Shown here piece after piece: positions 11,129 through 23,053 of a stretch of DNA of 64,000 nt. The translations under genes were made by a program, and so were the position numbers. Within the stretch, counting starts at the first letter, position 1. Each line of letters opens with the position of its first letter. The notes under the pieces were generated by a model that saw only the letters and a list, made by a program, of their open reading frames with translations, was not told the origin of the DNA and did not search any database. Source of the stretch: Beverwykella pulmonaria (lineage: Eukaryota > Ascomycota > Dothideomycetes > Pleosporales > Melanommataceae). The DNA is taken from contig BCHH01000006.1 in the NCBI GenBank assembly GCA_001599595.1, positions 88,846 to 152,845 on the forward strand, read 5' to 3'.

Positions 11129-12829
11129 CTAAATACCATCTTTCTGTTCAGTTCCTGACTTGATGTGATCACCTTCGATCTCCTCTACGTTCTCAGCAGT
11201 CTCTACCAGTGCTTCATGTGCCACTCTCTGCTTCTCCTCTTCGCTCATCCCATACCACCTATTCGCGATATGCTTGTCGCCAAATAGAGCTCCGATTTCC
11301 TCGAGTGTTCTTCCCTTTGTTTCGGGAAATCTTTGTTCATGGTCAGTGATCACACTCTTTCCAGGGCATCCATGAAGATAGCTTACAAGAAGTATATCAA
11401 CACAATATACACCACACTCGGACAAATCAACACCAAGTAAAACTTCCACCCAATCACATTCAGCGCGACCGGGGCGCCCACCAGTGTGACCTCCGACGCG
11501 AGGTAGAACGCCGACAGCCCAAACGCGACGCCCTGTGGCCGGAGGTGATTTGGGAATATCTCTGCGACATAGACGTACTGTGTGGCATCCATGAAGAAGC
11601 ACCACCAGAAAATGTAGAAGAAGATAAAGAAGACGGCAGCTCTCAGGCCTGCTACGTTGGTAGTATTAAGAAACTTGGCGCTTAGCGCGCAGAGGAAAAT
11701 GACGCAGGCGGTGCAGCCAGTTGACCCGATAAGCAAGAATGTGCGCCGACCGAAACGGTCGATGTAGAATGCGGTCCAAATGTTTCCGATAATGGTGAAG
11801 CTGGTCCAGCATGCGTTGAGCAAGAGAGGTACAAAGCCTGTGAGGCCTAGAGAGCCGTAGATCAAAACTCCGTAGTTGGTCATGACGAAGATCCCTAAGA
11901 ATTGATCGCCCCACATGAGCAAAAAGCCGACGAACGCACGACGGCGGTTCGCAGGCGTGCGAAAGAGTTCGAAGGAGCGGACGGTCATGGATGCGTCGAG
12001 CTCGTACTGCTTCTCGATCAGGAAGAATTCCTCTCGCGCCTTGATATGATATGGATCTCTGGACGTCGCATGCAGTCTCTTCACAACTTCGAGAGCCTCA
12101 TCTCGACGTCCTTGTTGCAGAAGCCAGCGTGGGGAGAAGGGTATCAGTTTCCAGCCGGCAAGGACGATGAGAGGGAAGACGCATTGGAATGCTAGTGGGA
12201 AGCGCCATGCGAATTGTGCATGCGGAGAGTCGACTGGCAGGAAGAAACATCCAAAGCCCAACCAGCCAGCAAGCGAATACCCAAATGCGTACGCGATACC
12301 CGTGACACAGACCATAGCTCCACGGGTCTCGGGAGTCGACACTTCGGCTTGGTACATAGGGACCACACAAGCTAGCATACCAGCACCCCATCCTGCAATG
12401 AAGCGCCCAACGAGGAACATGGCCATGTCGACTGCACCGGAGCACAGCGCGCCGCCAACGATCAAAATTACGCAGCCTATCATCATAGAATACTTGCGAC
12501 TATATTTTTCGCTAGTCCAGGCATTGAAGAGACAACCGAAGATGGCGCCAGCGCTGTTGACGCCGTTCAGGGCCCCAATCATGTTGGTCGTGCGCCCATA
12601 ACCTAGCATCTATCAGTCTCAGCTCCCTAGATAATATGAGGGGGAATGAGATTGGGGGGATGAGCATGCCTGGTTCACCCGCAGTTGCCAGATTGAAATA
12701 AGTATAAAAGTTTGGTTGTCCGACTGTCGATCCAATGACTGCGAGTCCGTAAGCCGTTGCCATGGTTCCTAGGCCGACGAAAATAACGACCCAGAGGTTG
12801 TACGAGTTGACAACAAGATGGTTCAGCAT
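11129..12829 (-). CDS. MFS sugar transporter
   Basis: Three exons: 12829-12670, 12602-11387 and 11330-11129, giving 525 residues. Family markers are GRFIAGWGAGMLACVVPMYQAE (the sugar-porter loop, around residues 120-140), PETRGAM, FSPRWLLQQGR, DRFGRRTFLL, FVYVAEIFP-like YVYVAEIFPNHLR and C-terminal FPETKGRTLEE. About 12 membrane spans are evident. It should be a plasma-membrane hexose or related-sugar/H+ symporter; the substrate cannot be read from the sequence. The 3' intron (11331-11386) is a normal GT-AG. The 5' intron is odd: the junction that keeps the usual GEPGYGR-type sequence uses a GC donor (12603-12669). A GT donor 9 bases earlier also keeps the frame but drops three residues. Confidence 0.9.
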
Positions 12830-13415
12830 TTTGGCGGTTTATACTCTAGAGTCGCAGTATTCTAAACCCAAAAAAAGGGAAGAGATGAGATGAAACTTAG
12901 GAAAGCTTGCATGGGAAAACAAAGAAGAGCAATAATTAAAATGCGAGTCTAACCCCGCTGAGGGGTTGCTCTCGTTGTGTCTCTCCATGATCGTCGTCAT
13001 GACTTGGGATCGGAAAGTCATCCGCTGGCGGGATTGACAAATGAGGATGCTTGACGTTTCTAATCTAGATCTGCGGAAATAATCTTCGTGTGAGGCGGTT
13101 GGTCGACGTTGAAATCCGGGGTGAACAGACGTCGAGTCTGTTGACTCGATCACGGAAAAAGGTTACTTCGCCACAGAATAGGCTAAGGATCTGCCTCAAC
13201 TGTACTCGGTTATCCGGCGGTGTGTAGTGTGACGTGAAGCCACTGTCAAAGATGAAAGTTGCATGATATCGAGGGTTTTTTGATGAAAAGGATGCCAAAG
13301 GGGGGTTATGTCCTTGATCATCGTTCCCTGCTGAATCGAGCCGAGCTCAAAATTCTATTTCTTCATGTGAATGGCGTTGTTTGTCTTTCATATTTGCTGT
13401 CTCGTACTACCATCC
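12830..13415. other. Intergenic DNA
   Basis: Upstream region of the MFS transporter and 3' flank of the aminopeptidase. Only short incidental reading frames occur and no repeat or RNA gene was seen. Confidence 0.55.
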
Positions 13416-15010
13416 TTACACGTTATTGCCACAGACAACATGTCTCTCATCATCGCCCGGCTTCGTCCACTCGCTCGCCCTTCCAACAAGTCCACCACTG
13501 GTAATCATTGTAGTGTTCACCGGACTTTTGGGTATAATCTGCTCTCCTCTTGTTGCCAGAATGGACAGCACGTGTGCGACAGTCTGTAATGTCATCTCGT
13601 TAGCACTCCTCCATCACCACTTGTGGAAGTGCTACTCGCCTTGGCGTTAACAGTAAGTGTCATCGGATTTGGATTGTTAATAGTATCACACGCCTGGTGA
13701 TAACACGGATCTTGCTCTACGCCTGTCCCCGTATGCAGTCCACCGACCGGCTTCCCAATATCCATGAAACTCTTGTAATCACTACCACCGGTGAACCTTG
13801 CAGCGGTAACGTTGATACCCTTGCTCGTCAGATCGTCCACAAACAACTTCTCGATAGTCTCTGACCCAGGAGCACCACTCTGATTGAACGTGCTACCATC
13901 TCCATCGAAGACGCCAAAGTATCCGCGGGAGACCATTTCAAAATTGAGATAGGTGAGGATGTCGTTGGCTGCTGACGCGTTCAAATTCTGGGTGTAGTAC
14001 TTGGATCCTAGGAGACCGTTCTCTTCCGCGCCCCACCAGGCGAAACGGACCTTGTTCCTGACATTGAATTTCTCCAGCGCGGTCTTGACCTCAAGGATTA
14101 GACTCGTGCCCGATCCATCGTCGTTGATGCCAGCGCCGGCTTGCACACTGTCGAGATGTGCGCCCAGCATGATTACATTGCTCGGATCGCCCTCTTTCGT
14201 CTCGGTGAAGACATTTTGCGTTATCCGTGTCTCGACTGTCTGGGTTTGCTGGAAGTACGCCTCAATCTCCTCTCCGGCTTGAAGTTTTGCGACCAAGGCT
14301 TCGCCGTCGGCCTTGTTAATATAACCCGCGGAAACGTACTTCTCCCGATCAGCTGAGTTTAACGTCCCTCCAGTAACCATGTTATCATCCGTGGCGTAAA
14401 TTATGACCGCTGCAGCTCCCGCAGCTGCAGCTGGCCTGACACGCCCGGCAAATGTAGTGGTGTCTGGACACAGACCCCGCTGAACAATTGCAATCTTGCC
14501 CCTAACGTCCAGATTTGCGTAGCCTTCGTTAGTGCATCCAGCGTCCCCAACTGCTCCAAGCACGAGGGGTGCTGTCACGCCCTCTTTCGTCGTAGACGGT
14601 GAGTAAGAGAAGCCAATGACGTGATACGATGTATTGGTGACGCTGAACTTTATAGACTCGACGCGTTGGAACAGCGCAGGAAAGTCTTGCGTCCAAGTGA
14701 TAAAGTTCGATGATTGCTGCGTCCGCGAGAGAATATATTCGACAGAGGCAGCGTAGCCAGCGAGTCCGAATGCGCGATTGCCGCCGTTGGCTTTCGCTAT
14801 TGTGTCGAGCTGTTGGAGATTGCTCATAAGGCTGCAAAAGGATCAACAGAAACTCGATGGCAGGTTGGAGTCAAGCTACCCATCAGTGGTAATTGCATCT
14901 TGAAGCGGCTCCGATTTGATCAAGGGACGCAATAGATACGAGGTTCTCGGATACGATGCAGCGAACACTTGTGCAGTGCTAGCCAAAATTAATCCAGTGT
15001 GAAGTTTCAT
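13416..15010 (-). CDS. Secreted M28 aminopeptidase with PA domain (aminopeptidase Y type)
   Basis: Exon 1 (15010-14880) encodes a signal peptide (MKLHTGLILASTAQVFAAS) and a propeptide. A 48-bp intron follows, then exon 2 from 14831. A PA domain sits around residues 130-240 and the M28 zinc peptidase follows. Zinc and catalytic residues are visible in HLDSV, GINDDGSG, WGAEENGLLGS, GGSDYKSF and CYHQACDT. Residues that continue the family (TVAHVLSILAT) lie in a third exon at 13583-13416 after a well-formed 52-bp intron (13584-13635). However, base 13636 leaves one extra nucleotide, so exact splicing shifts the frame. Without it the protein would be 497 residues. The catalytic domain is complete either way. 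Expected role: extracellular or vacuolar release of N-terminal amino acids. Confidence 0.85.
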
Positions 15011-16121
15011 CGTTCAGGATACTTGACTATTTTCCAACGAACAACAACTACCGGTAGCACAAGGGTACAAAAACTCCAGAGCACTGGGGAAGCTCTCATA
15101 TTTAAACCTACGCCGGGGAACTATCACTAAAGATAAATTAAAGATATTGATTGTGTGCATCACTGCTCGGTAGACAGTCGCCATCGTCTTATCAGAACCA
15201 AGAACTTGATCCCGAGATCAAAGTACGAAGTAGAGAGGAGGCCCAGAAACGCAGGTCCAAGAGGTTAAATGGTGGATGCCAAGGGCTCCGCACCTGAGAC
15301 TCTTGTCACCTTCCGGATGAAGAGAGGGCACGTGACGTTCATATGCTTGGTAGATCATCTGTTTAGCTCCGCTCCGCTGCCGGCTTGGATTTAAAGTTAG
15401 AGGGGAAAGTAGTCACTGATTTGCACGATCGTGCCACTGAAACGTGAACAGGAGTGTCAGGAAGAAACAAGAGAATAGGTGTTGGTTTAAAAAGAATGGC
15501 ATGATGCCGCGTGTTGATATTGGGTATCTAATCTAGTTGAGTGAAGAGGGTATCTAGACAAAAGAAATTCGTATATTTCGGTGGTCATCGTACCCCAGCA
15601 TACAATCTAATGGACATAGACTGATGATAGCACTCGGCATTCTCCGCAACGAGAAGTGGAAGACGGATTGCAAGTGTCAATAGTAGGCCTCAGGCGACAT
15701 TGGTACAGTAAACGGTCGATGCAAGTAGATATTGTTCGACAAGTAACCAGTCATGGGTAGAGTGTGGGAGACTCTTCCATCAAGGTACCAGCAGATTGTG
15801 CTCAGCACGATGCGTATAATGGCTTCGTAGGCTGTGTCGCTCTTTGGTAGCGGCTTGCTATCGGAAGCAAGCGTTGATCCAAAAAGCATCGCTGCGGTCG
15901 TTTGTGTTGCTTGGTTATCGTTAGGCAGATCGACTGGGTAGCAAGGCGTGTAGCAGACGGCCCTTTCCTCCCACGCACATTCTGTTCCTGTGGCTGGTGA
16001 TATTGGTTGAGTGCTGCTTCGAATTTCCATCCTTTTTAATTGTGATCATAATGCTCCAGACGCCAAAAATCATCCCGCGTAATTGCCTCGGCCCTACGGT
16101 CGAGTCACCAGAAGACATGGA
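15011..16121. other. Intergenic DNA
   Basis: Upstream region of the aminopeptidase, with several short minus-strand frames (for example 15677-16030). None has a recognisable domain or a clear splice partner. Confidence 0.5.
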
Positions 16122-16721
16122 TCAAGTGTGCAAATCTCGACAGAAGTGATGTCCCATCGAGTTGCTCAGCCACGCATTCCATTCGTTCGACTCGGCAGAG
16201 TCACCGTGTATTAGCCAAGGAACGTAGACACACTTGGTCATGATCTCTTTCCCCGACCGACTCTCCTCCCGCTCAGTACTGTATGATGATCGTACGCCCA
16301 GTCGACCCGAGTCTTTACGGATCATGAGAGGTGCTGGACAGAGGCGGGCTCGTTGGGTCGATCGGGATGGGACGCTTGGTGGTAAAAGTGTAGGAAGCCC
16401 CGATGGAATCTGGGATATCTGAGAATGAAGGGAGCGGCTGAATAAGGAGAGACGTGGCAATGTGGCGGCGGCTGGGTTGAGGAAGCGCCATGTTCTCGCA
16501 GGCGGTGGAAGCTTCGACGGCCGAGGTTCGAAAGGGAGGGCGATGGGGGATACTGAGACTTGAGGGCCTTTCTTGTGCTGTGCATATACATGGACGGGGG
16601 TCGTGGTTGGCTGTGTGGATGTAGTAGCCGGCTGATTTCGAGACGCGAAGCTCCTCCGGAATCCTTGGAACTTTGTCCTCGACGTCGCGACGAGCGCGCC
16701 CGACGTGGATTGTACAAACAT
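16122..16721 (-). CDS. Hypothetical protein, possible mitochondrial presequence
   Basis: Open frame of 199 residues. The N-terminus is rich in Ser, Arg and Ala and lacks acidic residues (TSRTKFQGFRRSFASRNQPA), as in mitochondrial targeting peptides, and is followed by a Pro/Thr/Arg-rich low-complexity body. Two other minus-strand frames overlap it (16315-16917 and 16322-16828), so the choice is uncertain. No domain is recognised. Confidence 0.3.
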   Translation of the reverse strand: MFVQSTSGALVATSRTKFQGFRRSFASRNQPATTSTQPTTTPVHVYAQHKKGPQVSVSPIALPFEPRPSKLPPPARTWRFLNPAAATLPRLSLFSRSLHSQISQIPSGLPTLLPPSVPSRSTQRARLCPAPLMIRKDSGRLGVRSSYSTEREESRSGKEIMTKCVYVPWLIHGDSAESNEWNAWLSNSMGHHFCRDLHT

Positions 16722-18644
16722 GGTGCGCGCGAGGGGACGAGAAGTTGGCGATGAGGAGGATAAGGGAATAGGGGGGTGAGGGGGCAGGACGTAGTGTGTG
16801 TGCGTGTTGCGGTATTTCCTGCCAGCACATCAAATCAAACCTTGGAATCAGCGATCCGATCCTTCCGATAAGCGAGTGAAAATTCACGTGACTACTGCTC
16901 CGGACATCCGGAGCCACCCACGCGCTAACGGTAATTTCCCGGACACACTCTTTTTAACACACCAGAACTCTACAAAACCTTCCTATATTTTAGTAGAATT
17001 TGATCACAGTATAGAAGAAGATTGGCGTTTGCTTTCCAAATAATTTATGTAACTTAATTCCTTCTTGCCGTTGAGTTATTCTGTATTGCGTAGTACAATT
17101 GTTTTGGTGTTCGTTTCAACGATCTGTGAGTCCGGGCTTTTTCCCTAAGCGCGTGCCACCCTTGCATCTTCCTTCCCAACCACCCCGCTCCATTTCTCGA
17201 TTTTCATCAGGTGGAATGTTTACTTGGAACTGAAAGAAGATGTTGGAAGAGCTCTCACATGTAACGACATTCAAGAAAATACCTAGAAAGAGCACAGCTG
17301 CCTCGTTACTGCGAAACGTCTACTGCCCTTCACGAGCTGGGTGCATGAAGATTACAATCTAGTTGCTAGAAGATTGTAGTCATGGGCCACGAAGGCTTTC
17401 TTATATATCCTTGGCCCTTTCATAAAAGTACCTTTCGGTTTCTTCTCAGCATGCAAATCTTCTCGATCAAATCAAAATAACTCAATAGAACATGTTCATG
17501 CCATTTTCAAATTGTGGGAATGATGAGCAACATGTCACTACCTAGGCTAGCCTCTGATCCTCTTCCAGTATGCTGTCTCACAACAGAAGACAGACGCTGC
17601 CATTTGCAGCTACTAAGGAATCGTCCATGTCAGTCAACGACGCTTTGAACTCCGCTACGTACTCCCTGACGCTTAGAAGCAAGATGCCATTCGCCTCATT
17701 GTACTTCCTAACCAAAGCCGAGCTCGACAGGATCTGGCATAGGCTTGAGCAGATTACCAGTGTAGACTTGAACGTCGTGATCAATTTCTGCATCGCGGGC
17801 AGATGTCTCATCCATGTCCTTCGCTGACGGAATTGCAGAGGTCTCCAAGACGTTCGGTGAATGTAAGATGGACGCTGAAGACGACGGCAACTCCAGAAGC
17901 TCGGACTGCATTTCAACTACATCTAGCGCTTCCTGTCTATCCTTGCATTTTCCACGTCCTTTTTGATGGGAATGCACCCGCTTGCAGTTCATCATTTGAA
18001 CTTGGCGTAAGCTGACCACCTTTTACGAAGACACGTTCCCATACTTTAATATATTCAGCTAGTACCAAGGTACACAGCCCCAACGTCTCCAACTCATTTT
18101 AGGACCTTAGCTAGCGTCTAGGAACCTGTCAACGGAGTAGGAAACACCCAATATCGTATCTAATCACATCACAGCTGGGTAGCAGCACGCATGATTCAAA
18201 TCTTTCCAAACTCGTAGTGGGAGTGCGGAGGAGCTTCAGCGAAGGCCAATAATGTCAAGAGCTTGCCAGCCAGCCAGCCACCGGCCAACTCCTTCAACTT
18301 GCGTGTTGTGTTGAAGCCTCTCTTCTGTATCCATGGCATCTGGCCTCAACTGCTTATTGGATGGATGAGTGTCGTCTTCTGAGGTCGGTTGGAGGTGGGA
18401 GACGTCGGACAAACTCGAAAAGCCTGGCAATTTATTGAATCCAAGAAACCTCCAGCTAGCCTCTGGACTCAAGATGACAGAAGAATTATCGATTCAAGAA
18501 TGTTGATGAGAAATAAAAGTATAAAGGGAGGTTCGAAAGTGTTCACGAAGCCCATCTCAAGCATCAAACGAGTACCCCATTTCCAATCAGCATCAGCCTT
18601 GCAAACCTAAAGTCCTCGCCCCAACTTCTGTCCTCATTTCCACC
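16722..18644. other. Long intergenic region
   Basis: No supported gene over 1.9 kb. Minus-strand frames at 17578-18019 show a few protein-like segments (for example VREYVAEFKASLTDMDDS) in two overlapping frames. They may be a scrap of an old gene, but no family is recognised. Confidence 0.45.
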
Positions 18645-19324
18645 ATGCATTTTTCCAACTCTTTCATCACTGCGGCAATGGCTGTCGCCTCTATGGTCTC
18701 TGCAGCACCACACATCGAAGCCCGCCAGAGTGCCACCATCAAAACTGGTTACTACAATATTGTTAACGGCATTGGCACTCTCCTAACCCTGAATACCAAC
18801 ACCAACGTCACCGGCAACTCTTCCTCTACGCAGGCCCCACAGAGCCAGATCTGGGCGGTTGCGCAAATCGGTGCCAACTATTTGATCTTGAATAACGGAA
18901 CTGGAGCCGCACTTCAGGGGTTTGCTTGTAAGTACCTCTGGGAAGCGGTGAAGCGTGTAATGGCTGATGAAGCGGTGGGACGATAGCGGGAGTTCAGACT
19001 AAAGGTGTGAGTGTCGCGCCGGGTAATACAGCGCAATTATGGTCGTTCGCGAGTGTGGCAACGGATGTGTACAAGTACGTCAGCTTCTCCTCCCCATCAC
19101 CCCTTCTCCCCTTCTCCCCTATCCTTAATTTGAATTCGTTTTGTTTTCATGTTCACTGCCACCGTGGATGTTGTGTTCTGACAGTATTCAGCATTGTCAA
19201 CGTTGGAAGTAACTTGCTCCTGGACCTCTTCGAGTCTCGCCCTGGAGATGGTACACCGGTCATAGCATGGCCGAACAATGGAGGGTTCAAAAACCAGCAA
19301 TGGACTCTGAAGGCTGTTGCTTAA
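18645..19324 (+). CDS. Secreted ricin-B-type beta-trefoil lectin
   Basis: Exons 18645-18927, 18987-19074 and 19192-19324 give 167 residues. The signal peptide is MHFSNSFITAAMAVASMVSAA. The mature protein is a single beta-trefoil of about 140 residues with three Q-x-W-type motifs (SQIW, AQLW, NQQW), one near the end of each subdomain, as in RICIN/CBM13-like lectins. The second intron is spliced to the later of two close AGs, which restores the frame as TDVY-NIVNVGSN. A carbohydrate-binding role outside the cell is likely; the sugar is unknown. Several N-x-S/T sites are present. Confidence 0.8.
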
Positions 19325-19529
19325 GTAGCAGGACTCAGAGAGAGGAAGGTTGGATGACGGTATTGTCATGTGCTTGGAGACAGTCGAGAAATAGCGGATG
19401 CAGGTTCTGGAAGTCTGTTGTCATTGACTGGTCACGTTCGGTTATTTTATGTCGGGGTGGTGCTGGGGGATGGTCGATATTGCTCGCCTTGAGATTTAGT
19501 GTACAGTCGCTTCCGTATATCCAACAATC

Positions 19530-20235
19530 TCAATAAAACTTGGCCCCTTTGTACGTCTCCACCCTGACTGTACCCTCATCTGCCCCAGTTTCCTTCTCTA
19601 CCTTGGCTTCGTTACCCTCCGTTTCTTCCGTATCTTTCGAGTCCGCGTCTAAAGCAGCTTTCCGCGCCGCTCTCCTCTTTTTCTGGCTCTGAAATAGAAT
19701 CTCCTCCTCCTCTATCTCTCTCATGACTGTGCACAGTTCTTAGCATCGTCCCAATTCCGACCCACATATATAAATACTCACCCTCTGCCCACTTCTTCTC
19801 CTCAGCCTCCACCCCCGTTCCCAGCACCTTCTCCACATCAACATCCTCTCCATTTTGCACCCTTTCAATGACCTCCTTCAGAATCTCCATCTTAGCCTCC
19901 GCCCTCCGCATGTCGTGCGCTCTATCTCTCTTCAGCCACAGCACTTGAATCGCCTGGCTCCCGACCAACAGACTGAGGATTATGTACGGTGTCGCGGGGT
20001 TCCATTCTTTGTTCAATGCGGGGCCGTGGGATGGGCGACTACGGCCGAAGCTTGGAATCATAGAGGCCCAGAAGGAGGGCTGGATTACGCGGGGGAGAGA
20101 GAGGTAGCGCGCTCGTGGGAGGGTAGGAGTGAGGATGGTGAAGTTTCGAGTTTGTGGGCGCATGGTGGAGGCTATGAGGGTGCGGGATGCGGAGGGCGCG
20201 CGGAGGAGCTGGCGGAGGAGAGTACGGGGATCCAT
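19530..20235 (-). CDS. Mitochondrial inner-membrane-like hypothetical protein
   Basis: Two exons, 20235-19782 and 19726-19530, joined across a 55-bp intron to read KKWAE-VMREIEEEE; 216 residues. The N-terminus is Arg/Ser/Leu-rich without acids (a probable presequence). A single membrane span follows at TPYIILSLLVGSQAIQVLWL (around residues 82-101), then charged helices and a Lys/Glu-rich tail. I recognise the layout from small conserved fungal mitochondrial proteins of unknown function but not a named family. It shares a 304-bp divergent promoter with the thioesterase gene. Confidence 0.75.
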
Positions 20236-20539
20236 TTTTGCGATTGGCGTAAATTTCGATGGGTGAAGGATGTGGTACAGAAAGATGCGAGGGACAGCGC
20301 TTCAAAGCTCTGATGTCGAGAAAGTTTTGGTGTTGACCTGAAAGCGGATTAGCGCTGCTTATTAGCGCCAATCTATGAATCTCATCCAGGCCGAGGTTCA
20401 GTGTGCCCGACGTTGTTCGGCATTATTGAGTTCTATCAGATGCGGCGTCATTTTTGAACAAAGGGTACCTGTTCTGATCTGCTCACCATGATATAATATA
20501 CTCCGCCACCTCTATCTATACCTATATCTTTAGGTAGCC

Positions 20540-21210
20540 TTGGCCCTTCCTCTTTCCCTTCAAGCTCCACGCGTTGCTAGTAGGATGGGCTCCCGCGCAC
20601 GCCTCTTAGCAACCATGGCAGACAAACGTCTCACACCTTTTGACAAGGTAAATCTATGGTTCAAATCCGCAGGAATGGAGGGCTACGGCGTAAGGATACC
20701 GTCCAAAGTCGTCCCTAAGCCAATTTACAGGACCTCAGGGCCACGACGCCATTCTCCCCAAGATCATGACTCTCAAGTCCGTGACCTATGAGTACGAACC
20801 CATCTACTAAAAACTACAAGCCATGTTGCTTACCATCAATGAACAGTCCCACACCCGCGCATCCACACAACGCAACGACGATCTTCTCCTTCACGATTCC
20901 CCGCGAATTGTGTAACATGTCCGGTAACCTGCACGGCGGGGCCGTAGCCCTCATCTTCGACATCTGCACGTCCACCGCGATAAGCGCATGCTCTAAAGAA
21001 GGATTCTGGGATACCGGACATGTGAGCCGAACGCTGAACTGCACATACCTGCGTCCTGCGCCACTGGGTGCAAAAGTTACGGTGGAGAGTCACGTTGTGC
21101 ATTTGGGGAAGAGACTGGGGATGACGACGGGGGTGATTAAGACGGAGGATGGGAAGACTTGTTATACGTGTGAACATGGGAAGGCGGCAGTTGGCGGGGC
21201 AAGTATGTAG
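20540..21210 (+). CDS. Hotdog-fold thioesterase (PaaI/4HBT type)
   Basis: Exons 20540-20689, 20739-20791 and 20847-21210 give 188 residues. The core motif NLHGGAVALIFDICTS (around residues 101-116) is the HGG-x-x-x-x-x-x-D signature of PaaI-like acyl-CoA thioesterases, with Asp as the catalytic acid. It is followed by VSRTLNCTYLRPAPLGAKV, typical of the second strand pair. The first intron ends at the second of two nearby AGs, which keeps the frame (EGYG-GHDAILPK). The N-terminal 30 residues could be a mitochondrial presequence; a start at MADKR is also possible. Expected role: hydrolysis of an acyl-CoA. Confidence 0.85.
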
Positions 21211-21490
21211 TGGTTCAAGGGGTAAGACACATGAAGCAAGGTGCTGGGATAGCGATAAAGATAAACGCATGATATGCGTGGCATAGCAACGAGCGAAATA
21301 TGGCAATATCATACAATGTATGTCCAGACAGATAGAATTAGAATGCTTTCCTGTAAGAAGTATGGACGGCCTGCATAGTCCCGACGACGAACGAGTATAG
21401 TTTCGATGTTGCTTCTATCTTAAGGCGATACTGGATAAGTTCAAGGTAAGACCAATGTTACTCATCTGTCTCCCTCACCAACATGCATGC

Positions 21491-22077
21491 TCAATAGCCC
21501 ATTGGCATTGCATCGGAAGGCGGAAGCTGAGTGGGAAGCGGAGGAGACCAACTCCCGGAGTGAGACCATGTTTTCGAAGCCGAAGGTTGGCCCAGGGATC
21601 CAATAGCCCAACAAGGAATACTTCTAATAAGAAGATTAGTTACGCCCAATGCACATGAAATCGTAACACGTACCTATGGTCAACTGACTGCCCATATGCA
21701 GAATGCGCAGGAATAACCTGGTAACACACCGGAAGGTGGCCTGAGATACGGGGAGCTGTAGTACAATCTTCCTCTCCATAGGCTCTGCGCTCGGGCGGAG
21801 GATAGCGGGGATTGATAGGAGGAGAACGATAGCTAGTACCGGTCGGTAGTGGAGGGTAGCCGGTCGGCATTGACTGGGTCTCAGTTGCACAGCTAATGGT
21901 GTATCCGGCTGATCGGAAGGGCCCGCACTGGTCAACGGGAGGCAGTGTAGGCGTAGAGACGACGGTTGTTAAGGACATGCTAGGCCCGAGAGTGGTGAGT
22001 TGGCTGTATCCTTTGGATGGAATGATGGCATATACTCTAGCGAAGAACAGGGCGAGGGCGGCGGCTTTGAGAAACAT
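21491..22077 (-). CDS. Small secreted Pro/Ser-rich protein
   Basis: Exon 1 is 22077-21674, a 50-bp intron spans 21673-21624 (GTACGT ... CTAAT ... TTAG), and exon 2 is 21623-21491; 178 residues. It starts with a signal peptide (MFLKAAALALFFARVYA). The rest is low-complexity, rich in Pro, Ser, Thr and Tyr, with cysteines at DQCGPF, ISCATE, EDCTTA and PVCYQ. No known family. If the intron were not spliced, the protein would end 17 codons later in a less plausible tail. It shares a divergent upstream region with VPS5. Confidence 0.5.
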
Positions 22078-23053
22078 GATGCCTGGATACAAAGACGGCT
22101 AGAAAATTCACAGAAAGTGATGTATGGGATGTTGTTAGGCAATGAATGCAGCAAAGTAATATGGTTTTGAACTGAGCGAGGCTCAACGTCCGTTTTTATA
22201 TCTGTTCGTTTCCACTATGAGGGATTACCGAAGAGGACAGTGCATTCACGTCAAGCGGCGTCAAAGTTGACATCTGTCTTCCTCAGGCGATGTCTTCCAG
22301 TCTGTGAGGAACATACTAAGCTTCGCCGCATCCAGCGAGCGTTTGAAATGAATCCTTGGGCATTTCCTGATTTAGACCTTCACGTGTCTTTTATGACATT
22401 CAATATGAAGACAAAGGATGCATCGGATTGTGTAATGTAGGAGGCAGTGTCGGTATAGAGGGTGAAGACAAACAAGCAAAGTTAGATCTAAGATCTAAGA
22501 ATGACGAGACCATGGGGAGAGTATGTCAAAGACAGTTTTGAGGAGAAAGCAAAGGGAAAGAAAGAATATACCAGCCGACTGATAGAGCGAAGAAGATCCT
22601 ATTCCCACCATCGAGACAGCGTTCTTCGCAATCAACAAACCAGATCTAGCTAAGAGAAAAGGTATCGACTTTGCCCGACATTATCCCCTCGTATCAATCT
22701 GGAGGCAGTGACGTCGCCTTTGCAACGTTCCCTAAAAAAACGACAGCATAATGTATTTAAAATAGGCTCTAGCTGCAACGGTGGTCCAATGAATAGGGAT
22801 GTGGATGAGGTCGCCACTGGGCGTCGAAAAGCACCACGTATCGAGTCTACCCATACCAACGATGATATCGATATCTTCGAACAAATGATGAAATAAGAAA
22901 AGTAATACAGTTAAGGGCGAGAGCGTGAGAGATGATGAGGGGTGGAGGCGATGGCTTGGCAACGCTAAGCATGCGGGAGTCGCAACTGCAGTACGGCTCG
23001 GCCAACAGCTCGACTACTGCATCAACACATTCCACCTACACCACGCATACGCA
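22078..23053. other. Divergent promoter region and spacer
   Basis: No gene seen. It separates the small secreted protein (minus) from VPS5 (plus). Short reading frames near 22650-23050 overlap the VPS5 leader on the opposite strand and are not called. Confidence 0.5.

Noticed and set aside
16315..16917. Two extra minus-strand frames overlapping the hypothetical gene at 16122-16721
   Set aside because: Low-complexity Pro/Ser/Arg translations with no domain; shadows of the same GC-rich block.
17578..18019. Overlapping minus-strand frames with helix-like segments
   Set aside because: No splice signals join them and no family matches; only noted as possible scrap.
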